This document shows, piece by piece, positions 60,687 through 64,000 of a DNA stretch of 64,000 nt (position 1 is its first letter; each line of letters begins with the position of its first letter). The DNA comes from Dorea_A sp016295505 (GTDB lineage: Bacteria > Bacillota > Clostridia > Lachnospirales > Lachnospiraceae): the NCBI RefSeq assembly GCF_039832105.1, contig NZ_JBDOHS010000004.1, forward strand, positions 124,001-188,000, given 5' to 3'. The position numbers were made by a program, and so were the translations under genes. Under the pieces are notes generated by a model. It was not told the origin of the DNA. It ran no database searches and saw only the letters and a list, made by a program, of their open reading frames with translations.

Positions 60687-61221
60687 GTTCCTCTCTCAGT
60701 TCCAGATCCAGATTCACCGCATCCAGATAAGGAACATAACATCCTCTCATTAATTTCATGAAAAACCGGGGATCCAGTTCATCAAAACGGACACTTTTTC
60801 TTCCGCCGTTTTTAGCCCGGTCCCAGAAGACCTTAAGCTCTGCAAAACGCATATAATACAGGATATCTTTCGAGGAATAATAGATCAGTACAAATGCAAT
60901 CCCCTGCTGTTTTTCAAAAGCTTCCATAAAAGCTACCTGATGATCATGAATGTTCTGGAGCGGAAATGTCTGCGCAACGCATTCTTTTGCATCAAAACAG
61001 ATCGGAATTCCCTGGACGGCACCAATATAATCAATGGTACTCCTCTGATCAAAATACGCCAGTGTGATCTGCCGGTGTTCTTTATCCATCTTTACCGGGG
61101 TAATCGGAGTCGGAATCTTCTGCATCAGCGCAAGTCCCCGTTCCAGGTACCACTCATTGGTACGGTTGACCATCTCTTCTAGTGTAGAACCTCTAAGGCC
61201 TCTTGAATTCCATGTTCCCAT
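60673..61221 (-). CDS. recU: Holliday junction resolvase RecU
   Basis: A 182-residue nuclease that resolves recombination intermediates and helps load RecA in Firmicutes. The catalytic acidic residues are in RSTIDYIGA and CFDAKEC, and the N-terminal GTWNSRGLRGSTLEEMVN is the conserved stretch. The start is 43 bases inside the pseudouridine synthase gene, an extensive overlap with GGAAG-type SD. Its end contains the his promoter. Confidence 0.93.
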   Translation of the reverse strand: MGTWNSRGLRGSTLEEMVNRTNEWYLERGLALMQKIPTPITPVKMDKEHRQITLAYFDQRSTIDYIGAVQGIPICFDAKECVAQTFPLQNIHDHQVAFMEAFEKQQGIAFVLIYYSSKDILYYMRFAELKVFWDRAKNGGRKSVRFDELDPRFFMKLMRGCYVPYLDAVNLDLELREELDKE

Positions 61222-62222
61222 GATGTCTCCTTTATCAGTTGCCGGAACTGCTCCGGTACCGGCGCCGTAAATGTCTGATTCGAAAGCCCGCTTAACGCCC
61301 CTTCAACAGCCGGAAGCTCAAGCTGATATGCATGCAGCATCTGTGACTCGATCCGATAACGCTTTTTGTACTCGTCATTCCAGCATTTTTCTCCATATTT
61401 ATAGTCACCGAGAAGCGGATGTCCCGTACTTGCCAGATGCGCACGTATCTGATGGGTACGTCCTGTGATCAGATGTACTTTCAGAAGTGTTAATTTCTCG
61501 TTCCATGCGACCGGAATATATTCCGTCTCAATCGGCAGAAAATCATCCATTTTACACTTTTTTCCACCTTTTCCTTCATGCAGATCTCTTTCCTGAATGA
61601 TCTGCACCTTATTCGTGCGCTCATCTTTTTTCAGAAAACCACAGATATGTTCCGGTCTTGTAATACAGCCTTTTACAAAACAAAGATAGTATTTCTTTAA
61701 TGTTCTCTTTTTAAACAGTTCTGCCATCGTCTGGAGTCCTGCCAGACTTTTTCCGGCTACGATAAGTCCGCTGGTATTACGATCCAGTCGATTACATACT
61801 GCCGGATGAAAAGTACGCAGATCATCTTTTGTGATTTTTCCACTTTGTACCAGATAATCTGTTACATATTCCACAAGAGATACATCCTCTTTCCTGGCTT
61901 TCTGCGACAAGACGCCTGCCTTTTTGTTGATCAGAAGCACATGCTCATCTTCATATATAATATCCAGTTTTTCCGACTTTGTATGACATGCCAGAGTTTC
62001 TCTCACCGAAAATTTTTCAATGGTTTCATCGGATAAAAAGAGCTTTACAGAATCTCCCTGTGTTAAATGTTCATTTCCGGAAGCTTTCTTTGTATTCAAA
62101 ACAATATTTTTTTTACGGAGCATTTTATAGATAAAGCTTGCCGGAGCTTCACTCAGGTACTTTTTTAAAAACTTATCCAGTCTTTGTCCTGCTTCGTTTT
62201 CCTTAATGATAATTTCTTTCAT
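61179..62222 (-). CDS. RluA family pseudouridine synthase
   Basis: A 347-residue rRNA pseudouridine synthase. The N-terminal S4-like region (GQRLDKFLKKYLSEAPASFIYKMLRKKNI) precedes the catalytic motif NRLDRNTSGLIVAGK with the nucleophilic Asp, followed by TGRTHQIRAHLASTGHPLLGD. It resembles the RluC branch. It is the second RluA-family gene in the window. The start is ATG 62222 after GGAGAG; a longer frame to 62270 includes unrelated leader. Confidence 0.9.
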   Translation of the reverse strand: MKEIIIKENEAGQRLDKFLKKYLSEAPASFIYKMLRKKNIVLNTKKASGNEHLTQGDSVKLFLSDETIEKFSVRETLACHTKSEKLDIIYEDEHVLLINKKAGVLSQKARKEDVSLVEYVTDYLVQSGKITKDDLRTFHPAVCNRLDRNTSGLIVAGKSLAGLQTMAELFKKRTLKKYYLCFVKGCITRPEHICGFLKKDERTNKVQIIQERDLHEGKGGKKCKMDDFLPIETEYIPVAWNEKLTLLKVHLITGRTHQIRAHLASTGHPLLGDYKYGEKCWNDEYKKRYRIESQMLHAYQLELPAVEGALSGLSNQTFTAPVPEQFRQLIKETSWEHGIQEALEVLH

Positions 62223-62273
62223 ACTCTCCACTTCATCGCAATCTATATCAGTAGTTCTAACAAGAACCACTTT

Positions 62274-62849
62274 CTACATAGATATATTTAATATCAGTTT
62301 TAATATTTCCCTATCCCTTTTTCTGCTACCTGTCTGTTCCACAGAGGCAATATTATTCATTCCCTCCGCACGCGCAAGAAATGCCGTATAATCATGAAAT
62401 ATTTTTACTGTCATTTTTTCATAATGATTCTGATTCAATATTGTTTTCACATGTCTTGCAAGTATTACCTCGTCCGTTTTCCTGCTGCTTGTATAACCAC
62501 ATACTACATGTCCGGATATCACAACAGCATCCAGCGGCATGACTTTTTCCGTACTGGTAATAATCATATCATATCCTCTGGTGACCAGGTTCGCTTTTTT
62601 CTCTATCTCTTTATATTTCTCGGAATCTATGCTCTGATGCGGTGCCATCGTGATAAATTCTACCAGCATTTTAGCAGCCGGAAGACATCCCACAATCGCA
62701 ACTATAGTAAACAGGTTCATTTTCGTACCTGTCTGTGTATAGCCAAGAACCAGAACGGCAATCACAATTGCGAATTCCAGAACCGCATAGATCAGATATC
62801 TTACTTTTCTCGCCCTGATATACCCCGGCTGCCCTTTTTCGATTTTCAT
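62274..62849 (-). CDS. Two-pass membrane protein of unknown function
   Basis: A 191-residue protein: basic N-terminus (KGQPGYIRARKVRYL), two adjacent membrane helices at about 18-38 and 45-64, and a soluble C-terminal domain of about 120 residues with alternating beta-alpha content (YDMIITSTEKVMPLDAVVISGHVVCGY). I do not recognise the family. It lies between the SDR gene and the pseudouridine synthase with short gaps (22 and 51 bases), so it probably shares their transcript. No signal peptide or known motif is visible. Confidence 0.65.
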   Translation of the reverse strand: MKIEKGQPGYIRARKVRYLIYAVLEFAIVIAVLVLGYTQTGTKMNLFTIVAIVGCLPAAKMLVEFITMAPHQSIDSEKYKEIEKKANLVTRGYDMIITSTEKVMPLDAVVISGHVVCGYTSSRKTDEVILARHVKTILNQNHYEKMTVKIFHDYTAFLARAEGMNNIASVEQTGSRKRDREILKLILNISM

Positions 62850-62871
62850 CTTCTCTTCCTCTCTTTTGTTT

Positions 62872-63636
62872 TCAGTTTATATGATTGATTCGTTTCATGA
62901 TCCTGGTAAGAAGTCGATCCGACAGAATCCCTGCGAATATCCTTGCACATTTCATCGGCATACCATATACGGATATCGTCTTTCTGTTCACAGAATCCAG
63001 AAGTGCCTGCTTTACAACCTCTGATGCAGAAGCACGGACTGCGGCCTTTTCTTTTGACGGAAGCGCACCGGCGCGTTCAAAAAATTCCGTATCAACAGGT
63101 CCCGGACATACTGTAGTCACTGTAATGCTACGTTTTTCAAGTTCTGCCCCCAGAGCCAGAGAGAAACTATATACATAAGACTTGGAAGCCGCATACACTG
63201 CAAATCCCGGCTGCGGACAGAAAGCAGCCGCCGAAGCAATATTCACAATTCTGCTTCCACTGGACAGAAACGGGATGCACAGCATCGTCATCCGTGTCAG
63301 AGCCCGGCAGTTTACATCGAGCATCCCACATTGCTCCTTCGGATCGCCTGCGTCAACTTTTTCCATTTTACCATATCCGGCCGCATTGACCAACATGCGA
63401 ATCTCAATATTTTCATTTTTTAAGGCTGCTTCTATCTTGTTGTATATCTCATCATCGCACAGATTACCTGTATATATTTTTACTCTGACATCCAACTCTT
63501 TTTTTAATTGTTCCAGACGTTCCGCTCTTCTGGCTGTCACCCATATTTCATCGAGGTTTCTGTATAATTTTGCGATCTGCACGGCAAATTCACGTCCAAT
63601 TCCGGAAGATGCCCCTGTGATCAATGCTATTTTCAT
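62872..63636 (-). CDS. Short-chain dehydrogenase/reductase (SDR)
   Basis: A 254-residue classical SDR. TGASSGIGREFA at residues 6-17 is the cofactor motif and the catalytic YxxxK is in VYAASKSYVY. The NAAGYG strand and the PGPVDTEFF segment are typical of the DltE/YueD-like branch. Cofactor preference and substrate are not assignable. The start follows GGAGAGG. Confidence 0.88.
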   Translation of the reverse strand: MKIALITGASSGIGREFAVQIAKLYRNLDEIWVTARRAERLEQLKKELDVRVKIYTGNLCDDEIYNKIEAALKNENIEIRMLVNAAGYGKMEKVDAGDPKEQCGMLDVNCRALTRMTMLCIPFLSSGSRIVNIASAAAFCPQPGFAVYAASKSYVYSFSLALGAELEKRSITVTTVCPGPVDTEFFERAGALPSKEKAAVRASASEVVKQALLDSVNRKTISVYGMPMKCARIFAGILSDRLLTRIMKRINHIN

Positions 63637-63651
63637 CTGTCTGCCTCTCCA

Positions 63652-64000
63652 TTACTTTCCGTTTTTCTTTTTATGCACATTTCGAATAGATCTTTTCTTT
63701 CTGTTTTTCAGGTCCGATCCCTGGCCGGAACGTGGGCTCTGTTTTGAACCGGATCCTTGCTTTGGCACAGTCATTTTTCTTGGACGAATCAGGCAATGTC
63801 TGTCGAATCCTACCAGATCCATCCGGCCGCATTTTTTCAGGGCCTCCATTACAAGATCATAATTTTTCGGATCCCTGTACTGTATCAATGCACGCTGCAT
63901 TGCTTTTTCATGCGGATTTTTCGGAACATATACCGGCTTCATATCCCTTGGATCAACCCCCGTATAGTACATACAGGTAGAGATCGTCGAAGGTGTCGGG
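63652..64000 (-). CDS. C-terminal part of a YgiQ-type radical SAM protein (partial)
   Basis: The frame is open to the right edge of the window and ends at 63652, giving the last 115 residues. PTPSTISTCMYYTGVDP and KNPHEKAMQRALIQY match the C-terminal region of YgiQ (UPF0313), a radical SAM family of uncertain reaction. The basic tail (KNRKKRSIRNVHKKKNG) is typical. The catalytic part is outside the window. Confidence 0.85.
   Translation of the reverse strand, partial: PTPSTISTCMYYTGVDPRDMKPVYVPKNPHEKAMQRALIQYRDPKNYDLVMEALKKCGRMDLVGFDRHCLIRPRKMTVPKQGSGSKQSPRSGQGSDLKNRKKRSIRNVHKKKNGK

Noticed and set aside
1..64000. tRNA genes, rRNA genes or CRISPR arrays
   Set aside because: I looked for T-loop-like GGTTCGAATCC sequences and regularly spaced repeats on both strands and found none convincing; one GTTCGAA at 28.9 kb is inside a radical SAM gene.

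Overview
The window looks like core chromosome of a low-to-moderate GC, spore-forming Firmicute, most likely a gut Lachnospiraceae. The reasons are AGGAGG-type ribosome binding sites with frequent GTG/TTG starts, a YqfD-PhoH-YbeY block, a Prp protease with an L27 that keeps its cleavable N-terminal extension, a LexA/LysM (YneA-like) SOS locus, short-form HisG with HisZ, MutSL without MutH, and several domains common in Clostridia (DUF4250, DUF4321, DUF378). Species was not determined. I see no rRNA, tRNA, CRISPR array, intact insertion sequence or prophage. No gene-free stretch exceeds about 250 bases.

Layout. 1-5.6 kb (+): end of a YqfD-like sporulation gene, phoH, ybeY, a MurJ-type flippase, pyridoxamine kinase, a BofC-like membrane protein, DUF896, 5-formyl-THF cyclo-ligase and DUF4250. 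5.6-18 kb (+): tRNA modification and mismatch repair (miaB, mutS, mutL, miaA), a methionine gamma-lyase family enzyme, two overlapping flavoproteins and DUF4321. 18-28.3 kb (+): a shape and division block, radC-mreB-mreC-mreD-pbp2-minC-minD-minE-rodA, ending in a methylglyoxal synthase-like gene with altered catalytic residues and a D,D-carboxypeptidase. 28.3-28.5 kb holds a large hairpin element. 28.5-35.3 kb: DUF378 (-), a radical SAM protein, then the division cluster HlyD-like/yggS/sepF/ylmH/lspA/rluD and a cytidylate-kinase-like protein. 35.3-40.5 kb: a TtcA-like protein, an unknown membrane protein, a tyrosine recombinase, a membrane-fused MerR regulator, and a divergent LysM/lexA SOS locus with several LexA-box-like sites.

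40.6-51.7 kb (mostly -): rplU-prp-rpmA-obgE-yhbY-nadD-yqeK-rsfS with an L21-type leader, then a transporter/amidohydrolase/CBS/lysC/ybaK group and a pair of radical-SAM-associated genes. 51.8-52.8 kb: a decayed glycosyltransferase with a winged-helix tail. 52.8-55.4 kb (-): a dicarboxylate-type symporter, an RmlD-like reductase and a small membrane protein. 55.4-60.7 kb (-): a histidine operon hisZ-G-D-B-[HisF-like]IE with a consensus promoter and a palindrome just downstream of it. 60.7-64 kb (-): recU, an RluA-type pseudouridine synthase, an unknown membrane protein, a short-chain dehydrogenase, and the C-terminus of a YgiQ-type radical SAM protein cut by the window edge.

The observations I rate most worth following are the loss of catalytic Asp residues in the methylglyoxal synthase-like protein, the apparently dead HisF-like barrel fused to HisIE, the SOS control region, the large hairpin near 28.4 kb, the his-operon palindrome, the membrane-fused MerR regulator with its 19-bp-spacer promoter, the glycosyltransferase/winged-helix remnant, and a MreB with degenerate nucleotide motifs. 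I did not find a convincing new multi-gene system; the window reads mainly as conserved core genome with several unusual proteins and regulatory sites.
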